In this document: piece after piece, positions 44,489 through 54,693 of the stretch
How the letters are laid out: each line of letters opens with the position of its first letter
How positions within the stretch are numbered: the stretch's first letter is position 1
From: JANRJY01 sp033763735
GTDB lineage: Bacteria; Bacteroidota; Bacteroidia; Cytophagales; UBA9547
Direction of reading: 5' to 3'
Assembly: GCA_033763735.1 (NCBI GenBank)
Contig: JANRJY010000087.1
Coordinates: 48,812-112,811, forward strand
DNA length: 64,000 nucleotides
Notes under the pieces: generated by a model
Database searches by the model: none
Told to the model about the DNA's origin: nothing
Seen by the model: only the letters and a program-made list of their open reading frames with translations
Translations under genes and position numbers: made by a program

Positions 44489-44581
44489 ATCGTATTTAAA
44501 TGACATTTTTACGTTGTTATAATAAAAAACATCAATGGTATAGTATTTGTTAAGATTTCGAATTGCTAATAAAGCCTATAA

Positions 44582-46027
44582 ATGCAAAAATTAACCTTAT
44601 CTCAGTCGCTTCAACAAAAGCTATCTCCTCAGCAAATTCAGTTTATAAAATTACTGGAAGTGCCTACTGCTGAACTAGATAGCCGTATTGAGGAGGAACT
44701 TGAAATTAATCCTGCTTTAGAAGAAGGTACCGAAATTGGAGAAGAAACTAATCTGGATTCAGACATCGAAGAAGATTTTAGTAACATCGAAAATGATGAT
44801 GATACTATTCATTTAGACAACTACTTAGGTGCTGATGATAAGGGCTACAAAATGCAAAGTGAAGGAGATGGTGATGAAGAAGATAAAGAAATCCCAATTG
44901 CCGATGAGTCATCATTACTGGAATCCTTGCACCAACAATTGGTTTTTTCAGGGTTGAATGAGCGTCAACTGATTATTGGAGATCAATTAATTGGAAGTAT
45001 TGATGAAGATGGCTATATCCATCGCAAAATGGATGCAATTGTTAATGATTTGGCATTTACACAAAACATTGATACTGATAAGGAAGAAGTAGAATCCATA
45101 CTTTACAAAATACAGGAATTTGAACCGGCAGGAATTGGTGCACGAAATTTACAAGAATGCCTTTTGCTCCAAATCAGAAGAAAAGATTTGACTGATACCA
45201 AAACCTCAATTGCTTTACAAATTATTGAAGATTGTTTTGAAGAATTTGTAAAGAAACATTATGACAAAATTTGTAAGAAACTCAATATTGATGAAGATAC
45301 GCTCAAATTGGCACTAAAAGTTATTACCCGATGCAACCCAAAACCAGGTGAAAATAGTGCTAATGCCATAAAGTCGCAATATATCATTCCCGACTTTATC
45401 TTAACCAATATCAATGGCAAATTAGAAGTAACCTTAAATTCAAAGAATGCACCGGAATTAAAAATCAGCGCTTCGTACATTGAAATGTTCGACACTTATG
45501 ATAAAAGTGCCAAGACGGATAAAAAAATGAAAGAAGCAGTTCAATTTGTAAAACAAAAATTGGACTCTGCAAAATGGTTTATTGATGCTATTAAACAACG
45601 ACAGGAAACTTTGTTGGCTACCATGCGTGCCATTGTACAAATGCAGTATGAATATTTTTTGGATGGAGATGAATCAAAGCTTAAACCCATGATTTTGAAA
45701 GATATAGCTGATAAATTAGGAATGGATATTTCTACGGTTTCGCGGGTGGCAAATAGTAAATCTGTTCAAACAGAATTTGGCACACTTCCACTCAAATACT
45801 TTTTTTCAGAAGGTATTGCAACCGACTCTGGAGAGGATGTAAGTTCTAAAGAAATAAAAAATGAGCTTTCGATCATGATTGCAGCAGAAGACAAATCGAA
45901 ACCATTATCAGACGAAGAATTGGAAAAACTTTTGAAAGCCAAGGGATATCCAATTGCCCGCAGAACCGTTGCAAAGTATAGGGAACAATTGAATATTCCC
46001 GTTGCCAGATTGAGAAAAGAAATTTAA
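44582..46027 (+). CDS. rpoN: RNA polymerase sigma-54 factor
   Basis: A 481-residue alternative sigma factor needing AAA+ activators. Region I starts MQKLTLSQSLQQKLSPQQIQ; an acidic region II follows (about 40-100). The core-binding domain spans about 110-300. The HTH DNA-binding part (LKDIADKLGMDISTVSRVAN) precedes the C-terminal RpoN box ARRTVAKYREQL. All parts are present, so it should recognise -24/-12 promoters. No adjacent activator gene is seen. Confidence 0.96.
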   Translation: MQKLTLSQSLQQKLSPQQIQFIKLLEVPTAELDSRIEEELEINPALEEGTEIGEETNLDSDIEEDFSNIENDDDTIHLDNYLGADDKGYKMQSEGDGDEEDKEIPIADESSLLESLHQQLVFSGLNERQLIIGDQLIGSIDEDGYIHRKMDAIVNDLAFTQNIDTDKEEVESILYKIQEFEPAGIGARNLQECLLLQIRRKDLTDTKTSIALQIIEDCFEEFVKKHYDKICKKLNIDEDTLKLALKVITRCNPKPGENSANAIKSQYIIPDFILTNINGKLEVTLNSKNAPELKISASYIEMFDTYDKSAKTDKKMKEAVQFVKQKLDSAKWFIDAIKQRQETLLATMRAIVQMQYEYFLDGDESKLKPMILKDIADKLGMDISTVSRVANSKSVQTEFGTLPLKYFFSEGIATDSGEDVSSKEIKNELSIMIAAEDKSKPLSDEELEKLLKAKGYPIARRTVAKYREQLNIPVARLRKEI

Positions 46028-46085
46028 ACAGTAATTTCCATTTTTCAATTCAATGTATTTTATTTGATGCATTATTCATTCGATT

Positions 46086-47786
46086 TTGCACAACAAAAAC
46101 AAACTTAAACTATTAATAGTATTATTTTTATGCTTATTAAGTGTATTGGCAGGTTGTATCAAAGAGGACACTTACCCACAGCAAATTCAAGGTCAAGCTA
46201 CCTCTGGCATTCCTGTTTTGTTTGCAGATTTTAGCATTGCCGATATGGTAAACAAAAGCAATACAAAATATTATATCCGATATAATGATGAAGGATATTA
46301 TTCTGTTTATCTAGGACCGGATACCTTTGAATTTCCTATTGCAGAAAACTTAATTAAGATTCCATCACAAAATCTTGGAAACAAACTACCATCATCCATT
46401 CCGATGCCTCCTTCAAGCCCAACCACAATAAATATTTTTTCTTATAAAATTCCTTTTCAGGTTTCGGATCCTAATTCCACCTTTCTTTCAAAGTCGCATT
46501 TAAATAAAATTGATTTTAAAAAAGGTCAAATGGATATAACAATGTCAAGTACAGATCCTAGAAACCTAGTAATGCTACTGTCGATACCAAACCTAATTAA
46601 TAGAAAAAACAATACTTCATTAATTGTTCCTTATTCACTTTCAAAAAATGGGTCGCCAACCGTTTCAACAATTCTTGATGATTATAGTTTATTTTTCACT
46701 GATACCAATTCAATTGTTTTAATAGTCTCGATTATTGGTTTATCTGGTTCTGTTACTGCAAATCCTGGGAATATAAGCTTTAAATCAATTTCATTAAATA
46801 ATGTTTCATGGAAAAAAATAACAGGAGATGTTGGTACTATAAATTTTCCAATTGTTAATAATCAAAATCAAAAGGTTTTTAGTGGAATTGAATTTACGCC
46901 TTCAAACATTATAAATAACGGGGATGTAATTAGTATAGAATTAGCAAAAATGTTGCTTACTGTAACAAGTAGTTTTGGAATTCCTTTATCAACCAATGTT
47001 GATTATTTAAGAGCCAAAAAATCAGATGGAAAAATTATTAAAACATATTATTCATCTACTGATAATCTACCATATATTGACTTTTCACCCGGAGCAATAC
47101 AAAATCCTGATGGTAAACCTATTCCAAGAACTAAAATTCAAACTATTTCTACTAATCTCATAAAAGACTTATTATCCCAAGCACCTAATTTATTGGAATA
47201 CACACTCAATCTTCAAACAAATAGTTCAAAAAATTCTTCAAAAACTTCATCAACTGATTTTATTACAGATTCCAGTAAAATCAAAACTATTAGCACTTTA
47301 GAACTTCCACTTTGGGGATATGTTAATCAAATGCAAATGAATTCTGAGAACGAAATCCAACATATTGAATCTATTGAAAATTACACTTTTGCAGGTGGAA
47401 GTGCCTCAGTAAATGAAATTCAGTTTCAAATTAATTATGAAAATTCAATGCCATTTGGATTTAACATGGATGCAATTTTGGTGGATGACAAAGGCACACC
47501 TGTTAGAAATTTATTTGGAAAGCTAATTAAAATGCCTCCTGCAAATGTCAATTCAAGCGATAACAAAGTGAATGATGTAAAAACAGGTTCCTTACTTTCA
47601 TTAAAGTTCGACAAAAACGACATAAAAGACATCCGAAATTTGGCAAAAAAACTTAAAATGAATATTACAATCAGTACCACCGATGCACCATTCACATCTA
47701 TAAAACTCACTGATTATAATAGACTAAAGCTTAGAATTTCAATTTTAGGCAATGCTTCATCTACTTTGACTTTTACAAAAAAATGA
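46086..47786 (+). CDS. Large hypothetical lipoprotein with TTG start
   Basis: A 566-residue protein. No ATG lies in frame near the 5' end; TTG at 46086 starts MHNKNKLKLLIVLFLCLLSV followed by the lipobox LAGC, so the start is supported by a complete lipoprotein signal. The body is beta-rich with Asn/Ser-rich segments and repeated strand patterns (for example LELPLWGYVNQMQMNSENEI), and ends in beta-strands; no known domain was recognised. Its stop overlaps the DUF5723 gene start by four bp (ATGA), so it leads a three-gene operon with a barrel protein and an OmpA/PD40 protein. A role as a surface or periplasmic component of that set is likely. Confidence 0.7.
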   Translation: MHNKNKLKLLIVLFLCLLSVLAGCIKEDTYPQQIQGQATSGIPVLFADFSIADMVNKSNTKYYIRYNDEGYYSVYLGPDTFEFPIAENLIKIPSQNLGNKLPSSIPMPPSSPTTINIFSYKIPFQVSDPNSTFLSKSHLNKIDFKKGQMDITMSSTDPRNLVMLLSIPNLINRKNNTSLIVPYSLSKNGSPTVSTILDDYSLFFTDTNSIVLIVSIIGLSGSVTANPGNISFKSISLNNVSWKKITGDVGTINFPIVNNQNQKVFSGIEFTPSNIINNGDVISIELAKMLLTVTSSFGIPLSTNVDYLRAKKSDGKIIKTYYSSTDNLPYIDFSPGAIQNPDGKPIPRTKIQTISTNLIKDLLSQAPNLLEYTLNLQTNSSKNSSKTSSTDFITDSSKIKTISTLELPLWGYVNQMQMNSENEIQHIESIENYTFAGGSASVNEIQFQINYENSMPFGFNMDAILVDDKGTPVRNLFGKLIKMPPANVNSSDNKVNDVKTGSLLSLKFDKNDIKDIRNLAKKLKMNITISTTDAPFTSIKLTDYNRLKLRISILGNASSTLTFTKK

Positions 47787-49174
47787 AGCAAATAATAATA
47801 TTTTTCTTAATATATTTCAATGCAATAATATGTTTTTGTCAAGGTGAATTGACATTACAAATGCTTAAAAATTGTAATCAATCATCATATACTAATCCTG
47901 CATTTCATACAAAACACCGAATAAGCATTGGAATACCGGTATTGTCTTCTATTTATTTTGGATACGGGAATTCGGGTTTTTCTTTTCTGGATGCATTAGA
48001 TACACAAAAAGGGAAAAAAACAATTAATCTGAATAAACTTGTCGATGCTACTCAATATTCAAATCTTTTGTATGAAGGAATAAATTTGGAAGTGTTTCAT
48101 TTGAAAGTAAAATGGCGAAATGCTTTTGTTGGTTTTTATATTTCATCCAAACAATATTTATACTTTTCTTATCCTAAAGACTTTTTATACCTAACCACAG
48201 GCAATAATGTCAATACAGATTATTCAGGCCGAAGGATGGATCTGAGTACACTACAGTTAAGTTTTATGCATTACAATGAATATGCTTTTGATTACTCCAG
48301 GTTGACCAAATGGCACAATCATACTTTTACTTATGGAATAAGACTTAAATTATTACAGGGATTAAGCAATATCGATTTCTCACCCATCAATTTGCAAATG
48401 AATTCAGGCGATTTTGATCAGCAATTAAAAATCAATCAAGATCTGTATATACGTTCCTCTGGACTTTATTCTTTTGACAAAGATTCTTTTAAGCTTTATA
48501 ACTTTAATTCAAATTATTTTTCAAAATTTAATAATCCGGGTTTTGCATTCGATTTTGGACTGGTTTATCCATACAAAAAATTCAACTTTTCTTTGAGTGT
48601 GTTAAATCTCGGATTTATTTACTGGACTAATCAGATTTCGCGCATACATGTGCCGGCACAAACAATTGTAAAGGGGGTGGATGTAATTGGTTTATTGAAC
48701 GACAATTTTCAAGTTTCATCACTTTCAGGGGCTATTGCGAACCAATACAAACCCAAATCTGAGCCTGAAAATGGTTATTTAACTTGGCTTACACCCCAAG
48801 TTTATTTGACTGCCGACTACCGTATTCGTAAAAATATTTTTGCTTACAGTTCCATTTTTGTAGAAAGCTTTCGTACCGTACGCACCGGACTTCTTATTGG
48901 CACAAAGATTGATTTAAAAAGATATTTAACAGTAACTCCAAACATTTCCTATAGATATCGTCAGTTTAATTTTGGATTTGGATTTATCGTCAAACCGGGA
49001 CCCATTCAATGGTATTTTGCCTCTGATAATTTATTCACCACTTATTATGTTGATTCTACTTCTGATATTTTAATTCCGCTGCCTTGGGAATCAAAAGTTT
49101 TCAATGTCAGAACCGGCATTAATTTCGTAATTGGAACCTTACGCGACAATCAAAAACTCATTCAATCAGAATAA
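47783..49174 (+). CDS. DUF5723-type outer-membrane barrel protein
   Basis: A 463-residue protein with a signal peptide (MKQIIIFFLIYFNAIICFCQ). The DUF5723 layout is seen: NQSSYTNPAFHTKHRISIGI near the start, repeated amphipathic strands (FGFGFIVKPGPIQWYFASDN, RTGLLIGTKIDL) and the ending PWESKVFNVRTGINFVIG. Such proteins are predicted beta-barrels of Bacteroidota; function unknown. It overlaps the upstream gene by four bp and the downstream OmpA/PD40 gene by one base (TAATG), so the three are translationally coupled. Confidence 0.78.
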   Translation: MKQIIIFFLIYFNAIICFCQGELTLQMLKNCNQSSYTNPAFHTKHRISIGIPVLSSIYFGYGNSGFSFLDALDTQKGKKTINLNKLVDATQYSNLLYEGINLEVFHLKVKWRNAFVGFYISSKQYLYFSYPKDFLYLTTGNNVNTDYSGRRMDLSTLQLSFMHYNEYAFDYSRLTKWHNHTFTYGIRLKLLQGLSNIDFSPINLQMNSGDFDQQLKINQDLYIRSSGLYSFDKDSFKLYNFNSNYFSKFNNPGFAFDFGLVYPYKKFNFSLSVLNLGFIYWTNQISRIHVPAQTIVKGVDVIGLLNDNFQVSSLSGAIANQYKPKSEPENGYLTWLTPQVYLTADYRIRKNIFAYSSIFVESFRTVRTGLLIGTKIDLKRYLTVTPNISYRYRQFNFGFGFIVKPGPIQWYFASDNLFTTYYVDSTSDILIPLPWESKVFNVRTGINFVIGTLRDNQKLIQSE

Positions 49175-51294
49175 TGTATAATTTGAAAATATATATTTAC
49201 ATTATCATTTTTTGCCTTTCAATTAATTTGATTTTTGCTCAAAAAACCGAATTTGTCCCATATAATTTGGGTCCAAATATCAATTCAAAATATACGGAAA
49301 TAAATCCTCTTATTTCTTATGATGGCAAATTTCTATTTTTTAATAGGCAAAATCATCCTGAAAACACATTTGGCAGTTCCAACAGTCAAGATATTTGGTT
49401 TAGTCAATTAGATGACAATGGACAATGGACAAAAGCCAAAAGAATAAATAATTTTTTAAATCAATCACATTATAATGCAATTTTTGGATTCTTTGACTCT
49501 GGTCAAAAAGCATTAATAAATAATTGGTATACAAATAAAAACAAAGTTTACAGTAGTGGATTTTCTATAGTTGATTTCAAAAATAATAATTGGGGAAACC
49601 CAATTAAGTTGAATATCCCAGGTTTTGAAAAAATTTCAAAAGGACTGATCATAAATGCCACAATTAATAATGCGGGCAACGTAATAATTATTGCCGGGAG
49701 TACAGAATATGAAGGGACAAAAACACAATTATTTATATCGAAAAAGACTAAAAATAATTGGACATCCCTAAAACGAATTAGGATAAACAATATAAGGCGA
49801 AATTCAGCAATTCTAAGTCCATTTATAAGCCCTGACAATAAAAATTTGATTTTTACAGTTTTAGAAAATCAAAAACATTATTTGTATCAAATAAATGATA
49901 TTGATTCAATTACAAAAAGGAAAAACAGTTGTTTCCTAATAGATTCAGGTGGTAGTTATTCCGGATTTCAGTCTTTTTTTAAAACAAACGCAGGTGGTGA
50001 CATGGGTTACTTTTGCTCCAAAAAAGCTTCATACGGAGGAAATGATATTTTTGGTGTTAAAATTATAGAAACAAGGCCTTTCGTTGAAATATCCGGAACT
50101 ATTTTTAATTTTCATAACAAGTTACCTTTTGATTCAACAATGCGTTTGAAAATTTTAATTAACAATGAAATAAGTGATTCCGTAAAAATAGACAAAGCCA
50201 CAAGCAAATATTTTGTGCGACTTCCTTTAGGAAAAAAATATCAAATTTCGGTTAAAGCCGATAATTTTACCACTATAAATTTTGACACAAACCTTATAAT
50301 CCAAAAAGAGTTTATTGCATTTCAAAAGGATTTTTATCTTCAATCCATTCCTTTTGTAAAAGTTAAATTATTGCTTTTTGACAGTACACAAAATATCCCA
50401 ATTCCCATTTCATCAAAACCTTCAATTGTGATAAATGGCTCAATATTAGATAGTTTGCCAAAATCTGATTCGTCTACTTTTTTTAATTTATTATTGTCCA
50501 GAAACCAAACATATAATTTAAAATTTAATGCATTTGGATATGAATCGTCACTTAAAAAATTGGTGCTTGACACAATTAATGAGTTTAAAGAAATCAGTGT
50601 TTCACTTAATGGCTTTCCAAAAGTAATTTCAAAGCAAAACTCAAATGGGAAAATTGAATTAATTGAAGAAAGTCCTTTAATCACTATTGTAGGAAATATT
50701 ATTGACAAAAAGACAAATCAACCTTTAAAAATTAATAACCGAATATCATTGTATGTGAATGACTTTGAGTATCCCAACGCTGTCAATGTTATTGATGCAT
50801 CATTTGTAATAGTGTTGCCTTTTGAAACTATATATAGTATTAAAGCCGAAACACAAAACTATTATGCAATTTCTAGAATTGTAAAAATGGATTCAAAGAT
50901 TAAAAAAATTAAGACAGATATTTTAGTTACACCAATAGAAGTAGGACTTTCAGTAGAACTTAAAAATATATTCTTTGAAACTGGTAAAGAAATACTCAAA
51001 CCTGAATCTTTTAAAGAATTAGATCAAGTAATTTTGTTTTTACAAAAGTCTCCTCAAATTAAAATTAACATTGACGGGCATACGGATAATCAAGGAAGTG
51101 GTGAAAAAAATGCACATTTATCTTGGCTAAGGGCCAAATCTGTTCAAACATATTTGATTGAAAAAGGCAATCTCAATGCTCGTCAGGTTTCATTTGTAGG
51201 GTATGGTTCATCAAAACCTAAAGCCTCGAATAAAACTGCAGAAGGTAGAGCCTTGAATAGAAGAGTGGAATTTACAATAACTGAAATTAAATAA
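49174..51294 (+). CDS. OmpA envelope protein with partial PD40 region
   Basis: A 706-residue exported protein. The signal peptide ends near FAQ (about residue 23). A PD40-like propeller region (about 30-300) is weaker than in the three paralogs: ISYDGKFLFFNRQNHPENTF, ILSPFISPDNKNLIFTVLEN, MGYFCSKKASYGGNDIFGV. No TPR region is present. Two or three carboxypeptidase-regulatory-like sandwich domains follow (about 305-560) and then the OmpA domain (INIDGHTDNQGSGEKNAHLS, GRALNRRVEFTITEI). It ends a three-gene operon. An AraC gene begins two bases after its stop codon. Confidence 0.82.
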   Translation: MYNLKIYIYIIIFCLSINLIFAQKTEFVPYNLGPNINSKYTEINPLISYDGKFLFFNRQNHPENTFGSSNSQDIWFSQLDDNGQWTKAKRINNFLNQSHYNAIFGFFDSGQKALINNWYTNKNKVYSSGFSIVDFKNNNWGNPIKLNIPGFEKISKGLIINATINNAGNVIIIAGSTEYEGTKTQLFISKKTKNNWTSLKRIRINNIRRNSAILSPFISPDNKNLIFTVLENQKHYLYQINDIDSITKRKNSCFLIDSGGSYSGFQSFFKTNAGGDMGYFCSKKASYGGNDIFGVKIIETRPFVEISGTIFNFHNKLPFDSTMRLKILINNEISDSVKIDKATSKYFVRLPLGKKYQISVKADNFTTINFDTNLIIQKEFIAFQKDFYLQSIPFVKVKLLLFDSTQNIPIPISSKPSIVINGSILDSLPKSDSSTFFNLLLSRNQTYNLKFNAFGYESSLKKLVLDTINEFKEISVSLNGFPKVISKQNSNGKIELIEESPLITIVGNIIDKKTNQPLKINNRISLYVNDFEYPNAVNVIDASFVIVLPFETIYSIKAETQNYYAISRIVKMDSKIKKIKTDILVTPIEVGLSVELKNIFFETGKEILKPESFKELDQVILFLQKSPQIKINIDGHTDNQGSGEKNAHLSWLRAKSVQTYLIEKGNLNARQVSFVGYGSSKPKASNKTAEGRALNRRVEFTITEIK

Positions 51295-51295
51295 A

Positions 51296-52174
51296 GTGTC
51301 GCAAAAAAACATTCCTGTTTATTCAATTGACACTTTTAAAGATACCTCTTCGAAAAGTTCGTTTCAGGTTGAAAAATTTGATCATAAGCGACATTACAAT
51401 GTCGAATACCCACACAGACATGACTTTTTTTATGAAGTATTGTATATCAAAGAAGGATCAGGCAAGTACGTTATTGACTTTGAAGAATATGAAATAAAAC
51501 CTGAAACCATTTTTTTTGTGGTGCCTGGTCAAGTCCATGAAATAAGTTTCTCAGAAGATATTATGGGTTATATTTTCCTCTTTACTGAGGAGTTTTTGTC
51601 AATATCGAATGATGAAAAATTTTATTGGCTATTTGATCAATTCAGTTTCAGAAAAGACCCCACCAAAATTACAAATGACGGCATCAATCAAAAATTAAAT
51701 TGGTTATTTATTAATTCCATTGAAAACTATGAAAAAGGGGACAAATACTCCGATACCATATGCCAAAACAATTTGAGAAATATATTACTCTACTGCAGTA
51801 GATTGTATGAAGATTTGAATTACATCAACCATAAGAAAGGCAAAGGATTTAGTTTGATTCGTCAATTCAAATCACTAATTGACCAACATTATATGGACAA
51901 TTGGTCAGTCAAAGATTATGCCAATAAGTTATCCGTAACACCCAGTCACTTAAATGAAACCATCAAAACATTGTCCGGAGTTACGGCAACAAGCATGCTC
52001 GACAATAAGCTTTTGGTCGAAATAAAGCGATATTTGGCTTATACTGAATATGATATTACTGAAATTGCTTATAAATTCAACTTTAAGGATCAAAGTTATT
52101 TTTCTAGATTTTTCAGAAATAAATCCAACCTTACGCCCAGTGAGTTTCGAACAAAAACCATAAAAAGTACCTAA
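51296..52174 (+). CDS. AraC-family transcriptional regulator, GTG start
   Basis: A 292-residue protein. The start is GTG at 51296 (MSQKNIPVYSIDTFKDTS), two bases after the stop of the OmpA gene, which implies coupled translation. A cupin-like sensor domain (about 20-140: YPHRHDFFYEVLYIKEGSGK, FFVVPGQVHEI) precedes the two helix-turn-helix motifs (about 190-290: WSVKDYANKLSVTPSHLNET, DITEIAYKFNFKDQSYFSRF). The conserved PHRHDFYE-like stretch is usual for Bacteroidota AraC proteins that bind small molecules. The ligand and targets are unknown; ilvC lies 123 bp downstream. Confidence 0.9.
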   Translation: MSQKNIPVYSIDTFKDTSSKSSFQVEKFDHKRHYNVEYPHRHDFFYEVLYIKEGSGKYVIDFEEYEIKPETIFFVVPGQVHEISFSEDIMGYIFLFTEEFLSISNDEKFYWLFDQFSFRKDPTKITNDGINQKLNWLFINSIENYEKGDKYSDTICQNNLRNILLYCSRLYEDLNYINHKKGKGFSLIRQFKSLIDQHYMDNWSVKDYANKLSVTPSHLNETIKTLSGVTATSMLDNKLLVEIKRYLAYTEYDITEIAYKFNFKDQSYFSRFFRNKSNLTPSEFRTKTIKST

Positions 52175-52297
52175 AAATAATGATAAGTTGTTCACAATTG
52201 GTAGTAAATTATGCGATATTTGTCGCCTCTTAAAAATAAAATAAAGGGAATACAATTATTTATAATTTCAAGTTTAAACTCATTTAAAAATAAAAAT

Positions 52298-53347
52298 ATG
52301 GCTCAGTTAAATTTTGGCGGCACATTAGAAAACGTAGTAACAAGAGAAGAATTTCCACTTAAAAAAGCACAAGAAGTTTTAAGTAAAGAAACGATTGCAG
52401 TGATTGGTTATGGTGTGCAAGGTCCAGGTCAAGCATTGAATCAACGCGACAATAAAATAAACGTTATCGTAGGACAACGTCCTGGTAAAACTTGGGATAA
52501 AGCAGTTGCTGATGGATGGGTTCCCGGCAAAACACTTTTCAACATCGAGGAAGCTCTTGAAAAAGGAACAATTATTTGTTATTTGCTTTCTGATGCAGCC
52601 CAAATTCAATTATGGCCAACAGTGAAAAAATACTTAACCAAAGGTAAAGCATTGTATTTTTCTCATGGATTTGGAATCACATACAAAGAACGTACCGGAA
52701 TTATCCCTCCAGCTGATGTGGATGTAATTTTAGTTGCTCCTAAAGGTTCAGGAACTTCTCTTCGCAGAATGTTCTTGCAAGGAAGAGGATTGAATTCATC
52801 TTATGCTATTTTCCAGGATGCAACTGGTAAAGCTTATGACCGTGTGGTTGCTATGGGTATTGCTGTTGGTTCAGGATACCTATTCGAAACAACATTCCAA
52901 AAAGAAGTATATTCTGACTTAACAGGTGAAAGAGGAACACTGATGGGTGCTATTCAGGGCATATTTGCTGCTCAATACGAAGTATTAAGAGCTAATGGAC
53001 ACTCCCCTTCCGAAGCATTTAACGAAACTGTAGAAGAATTAACACAATCATTAATGCCTTTAGTAGCTGAAAACGGAATGGATTGGATGTATGCCAACTG
53101 TTCTACTACCGCTCAACGCGGTGCTCTTGACTGGTGGAAACCTTTTAGAGACGCGTCAAAACCTGTATTCGAAAAATTATATAAAGAAGTAGCTGCAGGC
53201 AATGAGGCTCAACGCTCAATTGACTCTAATTCTAAAACCGATTATCGTGAAAAACTAGAAGAAGAACTAAAAGAACTTCGTGAAAGCGAAATGTGGCAAT
53301 CGGGCAAAACCGTAAGAAGTTTACGACCAGAAAACCAAAAATTATAA
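52298..53347 (+). CDS. ilvC: Ketol-acid reductoisomerase
   Basis: Converts 2-acetolactate or 2-aceto-2-hydroxybutyrate to the dihydroxy acids in branched-chain amino acid synthesis, with NAD(P)H and magnesium. 349 residues from the ATG at 52298 (MAQLNFGGTLENVVTREEFP); an upstream ATG at 52211 would add 29 residues lacking in the family. The Rossmann motif is IAVIGYGVQGPGQAL. The knotted domain has DLTGERGTLMGAIQGIF with the metal-ligand Asp and Glu residues, and NCSTTAQRGALDWW. A strong terminator follows. It is separated from any other ilv gene in the window. Confidence 0.96.
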   Translation: MAQLNFGGTLENVVTREEFPLKKAQEVLSKETIAVIGYGVQGPGQALNQRDNKINVIVGQRPGKTWDKAVADGWVPGKTLFNIEEALEKGTIICYLLSDAAQIQLWPTVKKYLTKGKALYFSHGFGITYKERTGIIPPADVDVILVAPKGSGTSLRRMFLQGRGLNSSYAIFQDATGKAYDRVVAMGIAVGSGYLFETTFQKEVYSDLTGERGTLMGAIQGIFAAQYEVLRANGHSPSEAFNETVEELTQSLMPLVAENGMDWMYANCSTTAQRGALDWWKPFRDASKPVFEKLYKEVAAGNEAQRSIDSNSKTDYREKLEEELKELRESEMWQSGKTVRSLRPENQKL

Positions 53348-53359
53348 TTCACAAAATCT

Positions 53360-53383
53360 AAGGCTCCGAAAGGAGCCTTTTTT
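53360..53383 (+). terminator. Rho-independent terminator of ilvC
   Basis: AAGGCTCC-GAAA-GGAGCCTT forms an eight-bp stem with a stable GAAA tetraloop, then a run of T. It starts 13 bp after the ilvC stop codon. Confidence 0.95.
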
Positions 53384-53468
53384 GATTACAATTCTTTTTT
53401 CAGAAAAATTTAAGATTTATCAAAACAACTTTATATTTTCATAAAATGATTTTAACATATTCGATTCT

Positions 53469-54644
53469 ATGAAAAACCTTTTTATAATAAGTCTATTTTT
53501 TGTCAAATTGGTTTATTCCCAACCCCAAATCAAACTCCAAGAAATAGCCACCAATTTGGTGTCTCCTATTGGAATGAGTTACCCCGAGGATGGCACAGGA
53601 AGGCTATTTGTAATAGAACAAAGAGGTTTGATATATATTATCGATAAGAATCAAAAACTGCTTGACAAGCCTTTCCTAGACATCTCTAAAAGTGTGGTAA
53701 AACTAACTGCCCGATATGACGAAAGAGGTTTATTAGGTTTAGCTTTCCATCCCAAATATAAAGAAAACGGTCGCTTTTTTGTTTATTATAGTTCTTCCCT
53801 ACCCGTTACGGGACAAGATCATGTTGCAATTCTGAGTGAATTTAAAGTAGATCCAAAAGACCCAAATAGAGCACTTCCAGCCGAAAAAGTATTGATGAAA
53901 ATCAATCAACCCGAATGGAATCATAATGGTGGTCAGTTATTATTTGGACCGGATGGTTTTTTGTATTTCGGTTTGGGAGATGGTGGCAGTGGTGGCGACC
54001 CGCACGGTACAATCGGAAATGGACAAGATTTGAGCAATGTATTGGGTAAAATTCTTCGAATAGATGTTAACGGCAAGCAACCTTATTCAATTCCTGCTGA
54101 TAATCCATTTGTAGGACAAAAAAATGTTGCATCTGAAATATGGGCATATGGACTACGCAATCCGTGGCGATTTTCTATTGATAAAGTTACTGGACGTTTA
54201 TTCTGTGGTGATGTAGGTCAAAACAAATATGAAGAAGTTGATATTGTAGAAAAAGGCAAAAACTATGGATGGAGAATTATGGAAGGTGTTCATTGCTTTA
54301 ATCCAGAAACCAATTGTGATAAAACCAATCTAGTGTTACCTATTACAGAGTACGACCGTTCTGAAGGCTCTAGTGTAACCGGAGGATATGTGTATCGAGG
54401 CAAAGCAATAGCTGATTTGTACGGCAAATACATTTTTGCAGACTGGCGAGGCGTATTATTTGCATTGACCGAAAAACAAGACAAAACCTGGGAACGTGTA
54501 CAATTAAAAACAGATTATTCTGACTTCAAAAACCTCAATATCAATAGCTTGGGCGAAGATAGTGAAGGTGAAATTTATTTAATGGTTCAAGACTTGGACG
54601 GTCCTTTTCAAACAAGCGGGAAAGTGTTAAAGTTGGTTAGGTAA
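53469..54644 (+). CDS. PQQ-dependent sugar dehydrogenase-like protein (sorbosone/GDH-B fold)
   Basis: A 391-residue exported six-bladed propeller. The signal peptide ends near VYSQ. Family landmarks: LFVIEQRGLIYIIDKNQKLL, RGLLGLAFHPKYKENGRFFV (catalytic His region), NHNGGQLLFGPDGFLYFGLG DGG, WAYGLRNPWRFSID, DVGQNKYEEVDIVEKGKNYG and GGYVYRG. Members oxidise aldose sugars in the periplasm with PQQ; substrate and cofactor cannot be read from sequence. Stand-alone gene. Confidence 0.88.
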   Translation: MKNLFIISLFFVKLVYSQPQIKLQEIATNLVSPIGMSYPEDGTGRLFVIEQRGLIYIIDKNQKLLDKPFLDISKSVVKLTARYDERGLLGLAFHPKYKENGRFFVYYSSSLPVTGQDHVAILSEFKVDPKDPNRALPAEKVLMKINQPEWNHNGGQLLFGPDGFLYFGLGDGGSGGDPHGTIGNGQDLSNVLGKILRIDVNGKQPYSIPADNPFVGQKNVASEIWAYGLRNPWRFSIDKVTGRLFCGDVGQNKYEEVDIVEKGKNYGWRIMEGVHCFNPETNCDKTNLVLPITEYDRSEGSSVTGGYVYRGKAIADLYGKYIFADWRGVLFALTEKQDKTWERVQLKTDYSDFKNLNINSLGEDSEGEIYLMVQDLDGPFQTSGKVLKLVR

Positions 54645-54681
54645 TCATTTCAATATCGATTTTAATATTGAATAAAATTGC

Positions 54682-54689
54682 TAATTTTG
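54682..54689 (+). promoter_or_regulatory. -7 element close to the start codon (TAATTTTG)
   Basis: TAATTTTG matches TAnnTTTG and ends only four bases before the ATG at 54694. If it is used, the transcript would start almost at the start codon, that is, leaderless. No convincing -33 site was seen. Confidence 0.4.
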
Positions 54690-54693
54690 GTAT

